Source of the DNA: DASYQD01 sp963837455
GTDB lineage: Bacteria; Acidobacteriota; Thermoanaerobaculia; Multivoradales; JAIOJS01
Direction: 5' to 3'
Length of the DNA stretch: 64,000 nt
NCBI GenBank assembly: GCA_963837455.1
Contig: CAWINM010000005.1
Location: forward strand, 1-64,000
Part shown: positions 1-10,251 of the stretch, in pieces
Layout: the number at the start of each line of letters is the position of its first letter
Numbering within the stretch: position 1 is the first letter of the stretch
Position numbers and translations under genes: made by a program
The notes under the pieces: generated by a model
What the model saw: only the letters and a program-made list of their open reading frames with translations
Told to the model about the DNA's origin: nothing
The model's database searches: none

Positions 1-1586
<1,586 letters not shown>

Positions 1587-1590
<4 letters not shown>

Positions 1591-2426
1591 CGGCGCGGCC
1601 GATCGAGCTCGCCCCCGGCGTCACCGTCGGCGGCGGCTCCTTCCCCTGCATCGCCGGTCCCTGCGTCATCGAGAGCGAGGAGACGACGCTCGAGGTGGCG
1701 CGCCGCCTCGCCGCGATGTCCCACCGGCTCGGGCTGCCGCTCGTCTTCAAGGTCTCCTTCGACAAGGCCAACCGCAGCTCGATCAAGAGCTACCGCGGCC
1801 CCGGCCTCGCCGAGGGGCTGCGCGTGCTGCGGCGGGTGCGCGAGGAGACCGCGCTGCCGCTGCTCACCGACGTCCATGAGCCGGAGCAGTGCGCTGCCGT
1901 GGCCGAGGTCTGCGACGTGCTGCAGATCCCCGCCTTCCTCTGCCGGCAGACCGACCTCTTGCTCGCCGCCGCCCGCACCGGCCGCGCCATCAACGTCAAG
2001 AAGGGGCAGTTCCTCGCCCCCGAGGACATGCGCTGGGCGGTCGACAAGGCGGCCGCGGTGGGCAACCATCGGGTGTTCGTCACCGAGCGCGGCGCCGCCT
2101 TCGGCTACCACAACCTGGTGGTCGACATGCGCGCCTTCACCATTCTCCACGATCTCGGCATCCCGGTGGTCTTCGACGTCACGCACTCGCTGCAGCTGCC
2201 GGGCACGGGAGAAGGCGTCACCGGTGGCGACCGCCGCTTCGCCGAGCCGCTGGCCCGCGCCGCCGTGGCGGCGGGCGCCGATGGGCTCTTCCTCGAGGTG
2301 CACCCTGACCCCGACCGTGCCCTCTCCGACGCGGCGACGCAGCTGCCGCTCGCGCGGGCCGAGGCGCTCGTGGTGTCGGTGCTCGAGATCCGCCGCGTGC
2401 TGCAGGCAGCGGTGCCCCTTGCCTAG
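1587..2426 (+). CDS. kdsA: 3-deoxy-8-phosphooctulonate synthase (KDO-8-P synthase)
   Basis: The enzyme condenses arabinose-5-phosphate with phosphoenolpyruvate to KDO-8-phosphate, the second step of KDO synthesis for the lipopolysaccharide core. The 279-residue product has the family's usual length. Visible signatures are IAGPCVIES near the N-terminus, FKVSFDKANRSS, TDVHEPEQ, NVKKGQFLAPEDM and FDVTHSLQLPG; the last two belong to the PEP/A5P-binding barrel. The GTG at 1587 was chosen because it overlaps the pyrG stop by four bases and places the family N-terminus correctly; upstream codons in this frame lie inside pyrG. It works with kdsD and kdsC, which lie 6 kb downstream behind an unrelated catabolic block. 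Confidence 0.97.
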
Positions 2427-2559
2427 TGGGCACGGAATCGCGCGGCCGGCGCCGGCGTAGACTCCCCCGACCATGCGATGCGGTTGGCGCCCGCGCGCGC
2501 GTTGGGCAAGTTCGCTGCGGCGGCCCGTGAGGGAAACCGCTCGCTGAGGTCGTAGCCCC

Positions 2560-3519
2560 ATGAGGCAGCGCGCCGTGACCACCGCAGGGTCGAAGCTGAC
2601 GGACATGCGCAGCGCCGTCGCCGCACTCGTGCGCGACGGCGACAGCGTGCTCATCGAAGGGTTCACCCACCTCATCTGCTTCGCCGCCGGCCACGAGATC
2701 ATCCGCCAGCGCCGCCGTGACCTCACCCTCTGCCGGCTCACCCCCGACCTCGTCTACGACCAGATGATCGCCGCCGGCTGCGCCAGGAAGCTGGTGTTCT
2801 CCTGGGCGGGCAACCCGGGCGCCGGCTCGCTGGGCGCTTTCCGCCGCGCCGTCGAGGGGCAGGAGGGCCAGGCGGAGCCGGGCGCCCCCAACAGCATGCC
2901 GCTCGAGCTCGAGGAGTACTCCCACTTCGGCATGGTGGCGCGCCTCGCCGCCGGCGCCGCCGGGCTCCCCTTCTGGCCGCTGCGCGACTACGCGGGCACC
3001 GACCTGCCGCGCGTCAACCCGCAGATCCGCGAGGTGACCTGCCCCTTCACGGGTGAGCGGCTGGCTGCCGTGCCGGCGCTCCGCCCCGACGTCGCCATCC
3101 TCCACGCCCAGCGCGCCGACCGCCGTGGCAACACGCAGATCTGGGGGCTCTTCGGCATGCAGCGCGAGGCGGCGCTCGCCGCCAAACGCGTGCTGGTGGT
3201 GGTCGAGGAGCTGGTCGACGAGGCGGTGATCCGCGCCGATCCCAACCGCACCGTCATCCCCGAGCTCGCCGTCGACGCGGTGGTCGTCGAGCCCTTCGGC
3301 GCCCACCCCAGCTTCGCCCAGGGCTACTACGACCGCGACAACGACTTCTACGTCGGCTGGGAGGCGGTCAGCCGCGACCCCGCGGCGCTCGCGCGCTGGC
3401 TCGACGAGTGGGTGTACGGCGTGCGCGGCCGCCGCGAGTACCTCGAGAAGCAGCCCGGGTTGCGCGAGCGCCTACGCGCCGATTGGCGGCCGTCGGGGGA
3501 GGTCAACTACGGCTACTGA
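2560..3519 (+). CDS. CoA-transferase subunit A, GctA-like
   Basis: This is the alpha subunit of a family I CoA-transferase, a heterodimer that moves CoA between carboxylic acids. At 319 residues it matches glutaconate CoA-transferase subunit A (about 320) rather than the shorter 3-oxoacid CoA-transferase A subunits. It has the N-terminal DGDSVLIEGF segment, the SWAGNPGAGSLG loop and the ILHAQRADRRGN motif typical of GctA-like proteins. The partner subunit follows after 162 bp. With the aminotransferase and aldehyde dehydrogenase downstream it may activate a dicarboxylate or short acid from amino-acid breakdown. The substrate cannot be read from sequence. IpdA-type steroid-degradation paralogs are an alternative. 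Confidence 0.85.
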   Translation: MRQRAVTTAGSKLTDMRSAVAALVRDGDSVLIEGFTHLICFAAGHEIIRQRRRDLTLCRLTPDLVYDQMIAAGCARKLVFSWAGNPGAGSLGAFRRAVEGQEGQAEPGAPNSMPLELEEYSHFGMVARLAAGAAGLPFWPLRDYAGTDLPRVNPQIREVTCPFTGERLAAVPALRPDVAILHAQRADRRGNTQIWGLFGMQREAALAAKRVLVVVEELVDEAVIRADPNRTVIPELAVDAVVVEPFGAHPSFAQGYYDRDNDFYVGWEAVSRDPAALARWLDEWVYGVRGRREYLEKQPGLRERLRADWRPSGEVNYGY

Positions 3520-3681
3520 ACGGTGCAGAGGGGAGGGGTTCGAAGCCGAGCGGCAACAGCCACGGGCGACACAACCCACCACAACTGCGGTCCTCTCCCT
3601 CACATCGGGGCCAGGTGCTCGGCCCCGAACGCCTGGGAAGTTGCCGCCTCCCGTCAACCGCGGCCATAGGCCGAGACGACG

Positions 3682-4473
3682 ATGAGCGGCTCGAGCTACA
3701 CCCCACAGGAGCTGATGGCCTGCGTCGCCGCCCGCGAGCTCGCCGACGGTGAGGTGGTGTTCGTCGGCATCGGCCTGCCCAACCTCGCCTGCAACCTAGC
3801 GCGACGCATCCACGCACCGAGCCTGGTGCTGGTCTACGAGTCGGGGGCCGTCGGCGCGGTGCCCGAGCGGCTGCCGGTGTCGATCGGCGATCCCGCGCTG
3901 GTGGCGGGTGCGCTCATGGTCTGCGGCATGGCCGACCTCTTCCAGGGCCTGCTGCAGAATGGCCGCATCGACGTTGGCTTGCTCGGCGCGGCGCAGATCG
4001 ACCGCTGGGGCAACGTCAACACCACGGCGATCGGCGACTACGCGCGACCCAGGGTGCGCCTGCCGGGCAGTGGTGGCGCCACCGAGATCGCCACCCACGC
4101 CCGCCGCACGCTGCTGATCTCGCCGCTGTCGCGGCGCGCCTTCCCGGCCGACGTCGACTTCGTCACCAGCCCGGGGCACCGGTGCCGCGGGCGCTCCCGC
4201 GACGAGCTCGGGCTGCCCGGTGCCGGACCGGTGAAGGTGATCACCGACCTCGCCGTCCTGGCACCGGTGGCGGTGGACGACGGGGAGGCCGCGGCCGGCG
4301 AGCTGGTGCTGGCGGCGCTCTACCCGGGGCGCACCGCCGACGAGGTGTGCGAGCGCGTCGGCTGGCCGCTGCGCTCGGCCAGCCGCGTGGTCACGGTCGC
4401 GCCGCCGAGTGCCGAGGAGCTGGCGCTGCTGCGCGAGGAGCTCGATCCGGCCCAGCGCTTCCTGCACCGCTAG
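3682..4473 (+). CDS. CoA-transferase subunit B, GctB-like
   Basis: This is the beta (catalytic) subunit of the CoA-transferase. The motif VYESGAVG carries Glu53, the position of the glutamate that forms the covalent CoA-thioester in GctB-type enzymes. VGIGLPNLACNLA near residue 30 and the later GAAQIDRWGNVNTT motif are family hallmarks. The length, 263 residues, is normal for GctB. It is co-directional with the A subunit; the 162-bp gap between them holds no recognisable gene. The ATG at 3682 is the first in-frame start that keeps the family N-terminus. Substrate unknown. Confidence 0.86.
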   Translation: MSGSSYTPQELMACVAARELADGEVVFVGIGLPNLACNLARRIHAPSLVLVYESGAVGAVPERLPVSIGDPALVAGALMVCGMADLFQGLLQNGRIDVGLLGAAQIDRWGNVNTTAIGDYARPRVRLPGSGGATEIATHARRTLLISPLSRRAFPADVDFVTSPGHRCRGRSRDELGLPGAGPVKVITDLAVLAPVAVDDGEAAAGELVLAALYPGRTADEVCERVGWPLRSASRVVTVAPPSAEELALLREELDPAQRFLHR

Positions 4474-4559
4474 CGATGCGAGACGCCGGCGCCCCGGTGA
4501 CCGGCCCTCCTCCAGCTCGCGGGTGAGCCGGCGAAGGCGCACGCCGTCGAGGGCTCTCG

Positions 4560-4790
4560 CGCCGGTTCGGCGACAAGGCTGCCCTGCTCGACGCCGACCT
4601 CGTGCTCGAGCGTGGCGTTGTCTTCGGGCTCATCGGCAAGAACAGTGCCGCCACCACGCTCATCCAGCATCTGCCGGGCCTGCGGCGCGCCCAGCGCGGC
4701 CGCGTGCGGGTGTTCGGCCTCGACCCGGCGGCCGCGCCCGCCGGCGTCCTCGGACGCATTGGCTACCTGGCTCCGACCTGCTCGACCACG
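4560..4790 (+). pseudogene. ABC transporter ATPase remnant
   Basis: Reading from 4563, about 75 residues resemble the first quarter of an ABC-type ATP-binding protein: RFGDKAALLDADL, then ERGVVFGLIG, then RAQRGRVRVFGLDPAA and LGRIGYLAPT. The Walker A region, expected GxNGAGKTTL, reads GKNSAATTLI, so the essential GKT is gone and one residue is missing. The match stops abruptly near 4790. No Walker B, signature motif or permease follows. This is a dead fragment, with no start of its own and no sign of function. It sits in the otherwise empty 414-bp gap between gctB and the aminotransferase. Confidence 0.6.
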
Positions 4791-4887
4791 TCGGGTGCCC
4801 CTCGGCGTCCTACTGCCGGTCGGCGCGGCGGCGGCGGGTTCGCGGCCGTCGCGTGCCATGCGCCTGTCCCTTCGCTAGACTGCCGCC

Positions 4888-6381
4888 ATGCCGCGGCCAA
4901 CCGAGGAGCCCGCAGCCGCGGCCGCGGTTGCGGGCGCCTCCAGCTTCGTCTTCCACCGCAAGCTGCGACAGCAGCTCCCGTGGGCGGTGCGCGGCGAGGG
5001 GAGCTGGCTCGTCGACGCCGCGGGACGGCGCTACCTCGACGGCTCGGGCGGCGCCCTGGTCGCCAATCTCGGGCACGACCTCGGGGACGTCGCCGACGCG
5101 GTGGCGGCGGAGATCCGCCGGCTCGGCTACGTCAACGGCACACAGTTCACGCACGCCGCCGTCGAGGAGCTGGCGGCGGAGCTCGCCGCCGTGCTGCCGC
5201 CGCCGCTCGCGGTGAGCTACTTTCTCTCCAGCGGCTCCGAGGCAGTCGAGGCGGCCGTCAAGCTGGCCCGGCAGCTCCAGGTGGAGCGCGGCCGCCCCGG
5301 CAAGTGGAAGGTGATCTCGCGGGTGCCGTCGTACCACGGCAACACGCTCGCCGCCCTCGCGCTCTCGGGGCGCGAGCACTACCGGCGGACCTACGGGCCG
5401 CTGCTGCTCGACCTGCCGCGCATCGCGGCTCCCGATCCCTACCGGCACCCGCGCTCGCCGGGGGCGACCGGCGAGGCGCTGGAGACGGAGATCCTCCGCC
5501 AGGGTCCCGACACCGTCGCCGCCTTCCTCTACGAACCCATCGGCGGCTCCTCGTCAGGGGCGGTGGTGCCGACCCAGGAGTATGTCGACAGGGTCTTCGC
5601 CGTCTGCCGTCGCCACGACGTGCTGGTGATCGCCGACGAGGTGCTGTGCGGCATAGGGCGCACCGGCCGCTGGCTCGCCTGCGAGCATTTCCTCGGGCGA
5701 GAGCACGCGGCTGGGCCGCGCGCCAGCCAGGCGCTGGAGCCGGGGCGCGGCCTGACGTCCCCAGCCGCCGACCTGGGTGACCGCAGTAACCGCGTCCACG
5801 AGGAAGCTGGCGAGCGCCCGGTGCCCGACCTCGCCGTCCTCGGCAAGGGGCTCAACGCCGGCGCGCTGCCGCTCTCCGCCGTGGTGGCGCGGCGCGAGCA
5901 CCTCGAGCTGCTGCGCGCCGGGAGCGGTTCCTTCAACCACGCGCAGACCTACTCCCACCATCCGGCGGCCTGCGCGGCGGGGCTCGCCACGCTGCGACGG
6001 CTGCGGCGCGACGGGCTCGTCGAGCGCGTGGCGGCGCGCGAGGGGCGCTTCTTCGCGGCACTCGAGCCCCTGCGCCAGATGGCGCTCGTCGGCGACGTGC
6101 GCGGCAAGGGGTTCCTAGCCGCCGTCGAGCTGGTCGCCGACCGCGCCAGCAGGGAGCCCTTCCTGCGCCGGCGCCGCGCCGCCGAGCGGCTCACCGAGGC
6201 CGCCTTCGCGGCAGGGCTCATCGTCTGGCCCAACGTCGGCCATGCCGACGGCGAGCGCGGCGACCTGGTGATGCTCGCCCCACCGTTCACCGCCAGCGAC
6301 GACGAGCTCGACGAGATCGGCCGCCGGCTGGCCCTTGCCCTGGAAACCCTCTCGCCCGAGCTGGAGAGCGAGGCCCCATGA
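4888..6381 (+). CDS. Class III PLP-dependent aminotransferase with an internal insertion
   Basis: An omega-amino-acid-type aminotransferase (fold type I). The PLP-binding core is complete: SSGSEAVEAAVKLAR, SYHGNTLAALALSG, VIADEVLCGIGRTGR, and the Schiff-base lysine Lys320 in LGKGLNAG. The length is 497 residues; family members are usually 420-460. The excess is a roughly 40-residue Ala/Gly/Arg-rich insertion, residues ~271-311 (bases 5698-5820), placed exactly between the ACEHF segment and the VPDL strand before the lysine. The stop overlaps the aldehyde dehydrogenase start (ATGA), so the two are coupled. A plausible role is deamination of an omega-amino acid to a semialdehyde that the next enzyme oxidises. 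The substrate is inferred only. Confidence 0.88.
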   Translation: MPRPTEEPAAAAAVAGASSFVFHRKLRQQLPWAVRGEGSWLVDAAGRRYLDGSGGALVANLGHDLGDVADAVAAEIRRLGYVNGTQFTHAAVEELAAELAAVLPPPLAVSYFLSSGSEAVEAAVKLARQLQVERGRPGKWKVISRVPSYHGNTLAALALSGREHYRRTYGPLLLDLPRIAAPDPYRHPRSPGATGEALETEILRQGPDTVAAFLYEPIGGSSSGAVVPTQEYVDRVFAVCRRHDVLVIADEVLCGIGRTGRWLACEHFLGREHAAGPRASQALEPGRGLTSPAADLGDRSNRVHEEAGERPVPDLAVLGKGLNAGALPLSAVVARREHLELLRAGSGSFNHAQTYSHHPAACAAGLATLRRLRRDGLVERVAAREGRFFAALEPLRQMALVGDVRGKGFLAAVELVADRASREPFLRRRRAAERLTEAAFAAGLIVWPNVGHADGERGDLVMLAPPFTASDDELDEIGRRLALALETLSPELESEAP

Positions 6382-7967
6382 CCGCCACACCTGCCACCGC
6401 TCCCAAGGTCACCTACACCGCGATGGCGGCGAGCCCCGAGCTGCGCCGGCGCTTCGACCAGGAGCTCGCCGCCGTGCGCGAGCGGCTGGGCGGCCTGTGG
6501 GGCGGCTCGGCCACCGAGGACTCGATGTCGGCGGCGCTCGACGACGTGCGCTCCCCGATCGACTCGTCGTGGCTGGTGGCGCGCGCCGTGCGCAGCACCC
6601 CCCACGAGGTGGCCACCGCGGTCGGCCGCGCCACGCGGGCGTTCGACGACTGGCGGCAGGTACCCTGGCAGCAGCGGGTCGAGATCCTGCGCGCCGCCGC
6701 CGAGCGCGTCTCGGCGCACTCCTTCGAGCTCGCGGCGTGGATGATGTTCGAGGTGGGCAAGACGCGCCTCGAGGCGATGGCCGAGGTGGAGGAGTCCGCT
6801 GACCTGCTGCGCTACTACGCGGCCCAGCTCGAGGCCAACGACGGCTACCGCCGCGAGCTCGCCCGCATGGCGCCGGCGGAGGCGACGACCAGCGTCTTCC
6901 TCCCCTACGGCCCGTGGGCGGTGATCTCCCCCTTCAACTTCCCCTCCGCCCTGGCGGCGGGGATGATCGGCGCCGCGCTCGTCACCGGCAACACGGTGGT
7001 GTTCAAGCCCTCGCCGGAGGTGCCGGTCTCCGGCGCCCGGCTGGTGGAGGAGCTGTGGGCGGCGGGGGTGCCGCGCGACGCCCTGCAGCTCGTGCTCGGC
7101 CCCGGCCAGACCACCGGCGCCGCGCTCGTCGACGACCCGCGCATCGCCGGCCTCGCCTTCACCGGTTCCTACAGCGTCGGCATGCGGCTGCTGCGCGGCA
7201 TGCCCCGCGTCTGGCCGCGGCCGGTGGTGCTCGAGATGGGGGGCAAGAACGCCGCCGTGGTCACCGCCGCCGCCGACCTCGACGCCGCCGCCGAAGCGGT
7301 GGCGCGGGCGGCCTACGGCTTCGGCGGCCAGAAATGCAGCGCCTGCTCGCGCGTCTACGTGCTCGACGAGGTCGCGGCGCCGTTCCTCGAGCGGCTGGTC
7401 GCCCGCACGCGGGCGATGACGGTCGGCGACCCCACCGCGGCGGCGGGCGATCCCTTCCTCGGCCCGCTCATCAACGCGCGCGCCGTCGCCGCCTTCGAGC
7501 GTTACGTCGCCGGCATCCGCAGCGCCGGCGGCGAGGTGCTCGCCGGCGGCGAGGTGCTGCGCGAGGGCGCCCTCGCGCACGGCCAGTTCGTGCAGCCGAC
7601 GCTGGCGCAACTCCCCGACCGCCACCACGACTACTTCACCGAGGAGATGTTCGTCCCCCTCCTGCTGGTGGCCACCGCGCGCGACCTCGACGACGCCATC
7701 GCCGAGGCCAACCGCTCCCCCTTCGGACTCACCGCCGGCATCTTCAGCCGCGACGCCGCCGAGGTCCGGCGCTTCCTCGACGGCATCGAGGCGGGCGTCG
7801 TCTACGTCAACCGCAAGAGCGGCGCCACCACCGGCGCCTGGCCGGGGATCAACCCCTTCGGCGGCTGGAAGGGCTCGGGCGCCGGCGGCCCGGCGGCCCT
7901 GGGGCCGCACTACCTGCTCAAGTTCCTCCGCGAGCAGAGCCGCACGGTCAACGACGTCGAGGTTTGA
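6378..7967 (+). CDS. NAD(P)-dependent aldehyde dehydrogenase, P5C-dehydrogenase-like
   Basis: The 529-residue protein has the complete aldehyde dehydrogenase core: PFNFPSAL with the substrate channel, TGNTVVFKPSPEVP in the coenzyme site, FTGSYSVG, EMGGKN with the general base Glu, and the nucleophile Cys320 in GGQKCSACSR. The residues around the cysteine and the long N-terminal region resemble 1-pyrroline-5-carboxylate (glutamate semialdehyde) dehydrogenases of the RocA/PutA type. It is translationally coupled to the preceding aminotransferase, which fits oxidation of an aminotransferase-derived semialdehyde to an acid. The CoA-transferase upstream could then activate that acid. The exact aldehyde is not determinable. 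Confidence 0.88.
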   Translation: MTATPATAPKVTYTAMAASPELRRRFDQELAAVRERLGGLWGGSATEDSMSAALDDVRSPIDSSWLVARAVRSTPHEVATAVGRATRAFDDWRQVPWQQRVEILRAAAERVSAHSFELAAWMMFEVGKTRLEAMAEVEESADLLRYYAAQLEANDGYRRELARMAPAEATTSVFLPYGPWAVISPFNFPSALAAGMIGAALVTGNTVVFKPSPEVPVSGARLVEELWAAGVPRDALQLVLGPGQTTGAALVDDPRIAGLAFTGSYSVGMRLLRGMPRVWPRPVVLEMGGKNAAVVTAAADLDAAAEAVARAAYGFGGQKCSACSRVYVLDEVAAPFLERLVARTRAMTVGDPTAAAGDPFLGPLINARAVAAFERYVAGIRSAGGEVLAGGEVLREGALAHGQFVQPTLAQLPDRHHDYFTEEMFVPLLLVATARDLDDAIAEANRSPFGLTAGIFSRDAAEVRRFLDGIEAGVVYVNRKSGATTGAWPGINPFGGWKGSGAGGPAALGPHYLLKFLREQSRTVNDVEV

Positions 7968-7976
7968 TCGCCGCGC

Positions 7977-8384
7977 TCAGGCGAACGGGTCGACCACCTC
8001 GACGCCGGCCTTCTCGAAATCGCGCCCGTCGCGGGTTGCGACGGTGAGGCCGTGAACCAGGGCGGTGGCGGCGATCATGCTGTCCTTGATCGGCATCTGT
8101 CTGCCGCTGCAGCGGAGATCGGCGAGGAGCTGCGCCCAGCGCAGACCCGTCGCCGCTTCCCAGGGCAGACAGTGGATGCGCTCCACACCGCTCTCGAACC
8201 AGCGCTCCAGTCGCGCTCGCCGTTTGCCGCGGGGGAGCAGGAGGATGCCGAAGCGGATCTCGCCGAGGACGATGGGATCGACGGCGAGGTCGGGCTCGTG
8301 CTGCCGCAGCCAATCGACGACCCGGCGGTCCGCCTGCGGTCGGGTGGGCTCGCTGAGGACGTTGGCGTCGACGAGGAAGCTCAC
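7977..8384 (-). CDS. vapC: VapC-type PIN-domain ribonuclease toxin
   Basis: A 135-residue PIN domain. The acidic metal-binding residues are visible: Asp7 in FLVDANVLSE, Glu42 in LGEIRFGI, Asp102 in MPIKDSMIAA, and a late Asp in TRDGRDFEKA. The sequence is closest to FitB-like VapC proteins. VapC toxins cleave RNA when the cognate antitoxin is removed. The gene overlaps the antitoxin stop by four bases and is transcribed with it on the minus strand, opposite to the surrounding operon. It ends 10 bases from the aldehyde dehydrogenase stop, so the pair appears inserted between the dehydrogenase and kdsD. Confidence 0.9.
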   Translation of the reverse strand: MSFLVDANVLSEPTRPQADRRVVDWLRQHEPDLAVDPIVLGEIRFGILLLPRGKRRARLERWFESGVERIHCLPWEAATGLRWAQLLADLRCSGRQMPIKDSMIAATALVHGLTVATRDGRDFEKAGVEVVDPFA

Positions 8385-8611
8385 AGCGAGTCGGTCGATT
8401 CCGATTCGACGGGCACGAAGAAGCCCTTCGTGGGGCAGGCGAGCAGCCAGTCCACCAGCCCCTCGTTGCGGGGAGTGGTGGAGCGAACGAGCCGGTACTC
8501 TCCCCGGTCGAGACGTTGGATCTCGAACTCCTGGCCGCTCTCGATGTCGTCGAGCTCGCGGAGGGCTGCCGGCAGCACCAGCTGCCCCTTGCTGGAAATC
8601 CTTGTCTTCAC
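8381..8611 (-). CDS. vapB: VapB-type antitoxin, AbrB/MazE fold
   Basis: A 76-residue protein with an N-terminal swapped-hairpin AbrB DNA-binding domain (KTRISSKGQLVLPAALREL), followed by a C-terminal tail that would wrap the PIN toxin. It starts at a GTG. The four-base overlap with vapC keeps toxin and antitoxin synthesis coupled. A 7-bp inverted repeat lies only four bases upstream of the start, a likely autoregulatory operator. The family is a standard partner of FitB-like VapC. Confidence 0.88.
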   Translation of the reverse strand: MKTRISSKGQLVLPAALRELDDIESGQEFEIQRLDRGEYRLVRSTTPRNEGLVDWLLACPTKGFFVPVESESTDSL

Positions 8612-8615
8612 GTCA

Positions 8616-8634
8616 GGTAAGATATCGTCTTACC
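8616..8634. promoter_or_regulatory. Inverted repeat, candidate VapBC operator
   Basis: GGTAAGA, a 5-base spacer, then TCTTACC: a perfect 7-bp inverted repeat immediately upstream of vapB. It is AT-rich against a very GC-rich background. AbrB-type antitoxins normally bind such repeats with their toxin to repress the operon. The role is inferred from position and symmetry. Confidence 0.6.
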
Positions 8635-8706
8635 ACTGGACGCGTCAATCGGCAGCTGCCCGTTCGCAGCGGGTCCGCCCGCACCCCGGCGCTATACTCC
8701 GCGCCG

Positions 8707-9675
8707 ATGCCCGCCAGGTCTCCGCAGGAGGTGGCGCGGGAGGTTCTGGAGATCGAGGCGCAGGCCATCCGCGACCTCCTGCCACAGCTCGACGGCGCCT
8801 TCGACCGCGCCGTCGACATGCTGCGGCTCTGCCGCGGCCGCGTCGTCTGCACCGGCATGGGCAAGAGCGGGTTGGTGATGCAGAAGGTGGCGGCGACGCT
8901 CTCCTCCACCGGCACGCCGGCGCTCTTCCTCCACCCCGCCGAGGCCATCCACGGCGACCTCGGCATGCTCGTCGACGGCGACCTGGTGCTCGCCGCCTCC
9001 AACTCGGGCACCACCGAGGAGATCCTGCGCCTGGTCGAGACCCTCGAGCGGCTGGGCATCCCGCTGATCGCCATCACCGGCAAGCCGGGAAGCCCGCTCG
9101 CTCGCATCGCCGAGCTCCACCTCTCGGTGGCCATCCGCCAGGAGGCCTGTCCGCTCAACCTCGCGCCCACCGCCTCGACCACCGCCACCCTCGCCATCGG
9201 CGACGCCCTGGCGATGGCGGTGATGGAGGCGCGCGGCTTCACCGACGAGGACTTCGCCCGCCTCCATCCCGGCGGCCACCTCGGCAAGCGCCTGCTGCGC
9301 GTGCGCGAGCTCATGCACACCGGCGACAAGCTGCCGCGGGTACGCGCCACGACGTCGATGCGCGACGCCATCTACGAGATGTCGAAGAAGGGGCACGGCA
9401 TCACCGCCATCGTCGACGAGGACGAGACCCTGCTGGGGGTCATCTCCGACGGCGATCTGCGGCGGCTCCTCGAGCACGACGACGGCCTGCTGCGGCGCAC
9501 CGCCGGCGACTGCATGAAGCGCTCGCCGAAGACGATCGCGGGCGACGAGCTGGCGCCGGCGGCGCTCAAGAAGATGGAGGAGAACCGCATCACCTCCCTC
9601 ATGGTGTGCGACGACGCGGGGAGGCTCGAGGGGCTCGTCCACCTCCACGACCTGTGGCGCCTGGAGCTCTTCTAG
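8707..9675 (+). CDS. kdsD: D-arabinose-5-phosphate isomerase
   Basis: The enzyme converts ribulose-5-phosphate to arabinose-5-phosphate, the substrate of KdsA. The 322-residue protein begins with a SIS sugar-isomerase domain (VVCTGMGKSGLV, LHPAEAIHGDLG, SNSGTTEEI, NLAPTASTT) and ends with two CBS domains (from about residue 205: VRELMHTGD and the repeat at DCMKRSPKT). This is the KdsD/KpsF architecture. The ATG at 8707 was chosen because it gives the normal family length; the frame stays open far upstream but through vapBC antisense sequence. kdsC begins at the very next base after the stop. Confidence 0.95.
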   Translation: MPARSPQEVAREVLEIEAQAIRDLLPQLDGAFDRAVDMLRLCRGRVVCTGMGKSGLVMQKVAATLSSTGTPALFLHPAEAIHGDLGMLVDGDLVLAASNSGTTEEILRLVETLERLGIPLIAITGKPGSPLARIAELHLSVAIRQEACPLNLAPTASTTATLAIGDALAMAVMEARGFTDEDFARLHPGGHLGKRLLRVRELMHTGDKLPRVRATTSMRDAIYEMSKKGHGITAIVDEDETLLGVISDGDLRRLLEHDDGLLRRTAGDCMKRSPKTIAGDELAPAALKKMEENRITSLMVCDDAGRLEGLVHLHDLWRLELF

Positions 9676-10251
9676 GTGGCGCCGTCGTCGAGCGAGCCGG
9701 CGGCGCCGGCGTGGCGGCTCGCCACCGAGGAGGTCGAACGGCGGGCGCGCGCCCTCGAGTGGCTGGTGCTCGACGTCGACGGCGTGCTCACCACCGGGCT
9801 GGTCTCCTACCTATCGCAGGGCGGCGAGATGCTGAGCTTCGACATCCAGGACGGCCACGGCATCAAGCTCGCGCAGCGTGCCGGCCTCAAGGTGGCGGTA
9901 CTCTCCGGTCGCAACAGCGGCGCCCTACGCACCCGCGCCGACGACCTCGACCTCGACGCGGTGGTGATCGGCCGCAACGACAAGGGGCCCGCCTTTGCCC
10001 AGTTCTGTGCCCGCCACGGCGTGCCGCCGGCGCGCGTCGCCGCCGTCGGCGACGACCTCCAGGACCTGCCGCTGCTGCTCGCCTGCGGCCTGTCGTTCGC
10101 CCCCGCCGACGCCGTGCCGGAGGTGCGCGCCGCCGCCGACTGCGTGCTCTCGCGCGATGGCGGCCGCCGCGCCGTGCGGCAGACGGTCGAGCTGCTGCTC
10201 AAGGCGCGCGGCGACTGGGACGGCATCGTCGCCTCGTTTCGCGGCGGATGA
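9676..10251 (+). CDS. kdsC: KDO-8-phosphate phosphatase, HAD superfamily
   Basis: It removes phosphate from KDO-8-P to give KDO. The HAD motif I DVDGVLT has the nucleophile Asp33 and acid/base Asp35; motif II is the Ser in VLSGRNSGA; motif IV is GDDLQDLPLL. The cap is minimal, as in the tetrameric KdsC family. The length, 191 residues, includes a slightly longer N-terminus than usual. The GTG start abuts the kdsD stop with no gap, and the 3' end overlaps lpxL by four bases, so kdsD-kdsC-lpxL form one coupled transcription unit. Confidence 0.94.
   Translation: MAPSSSEPAAPAWRLATEEVERRARALEWLVLDVDGVLTTGLVSYLSQGGEMLSFDIQDGHGIKLAQRAGLKVAVLSGRNSGALRTRADDLDLDAVVIGRNDKGPAFAQFCARHGVPPARVAAVGDDLQDLPLLLACGLSFAPADAVPEVRAAADCVLSRDGGRRAVRQTVELLLKARGDWDGIVASFRGG

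Noticed and set aside
3520..3681. Possible small gene or riboswitch between the CoA-transferase subunits
   Set aside because: No conserved frame, strong hairpin or known motif could be seen.
5949..7910. 653-residue open frame antisense to the aminotransferase and dehydrogenase
   Set aside because: Gly/Ala/His/Arg-rich shadow of two well-supported genes in GC-rich DNA, with no domain or ribosome site.
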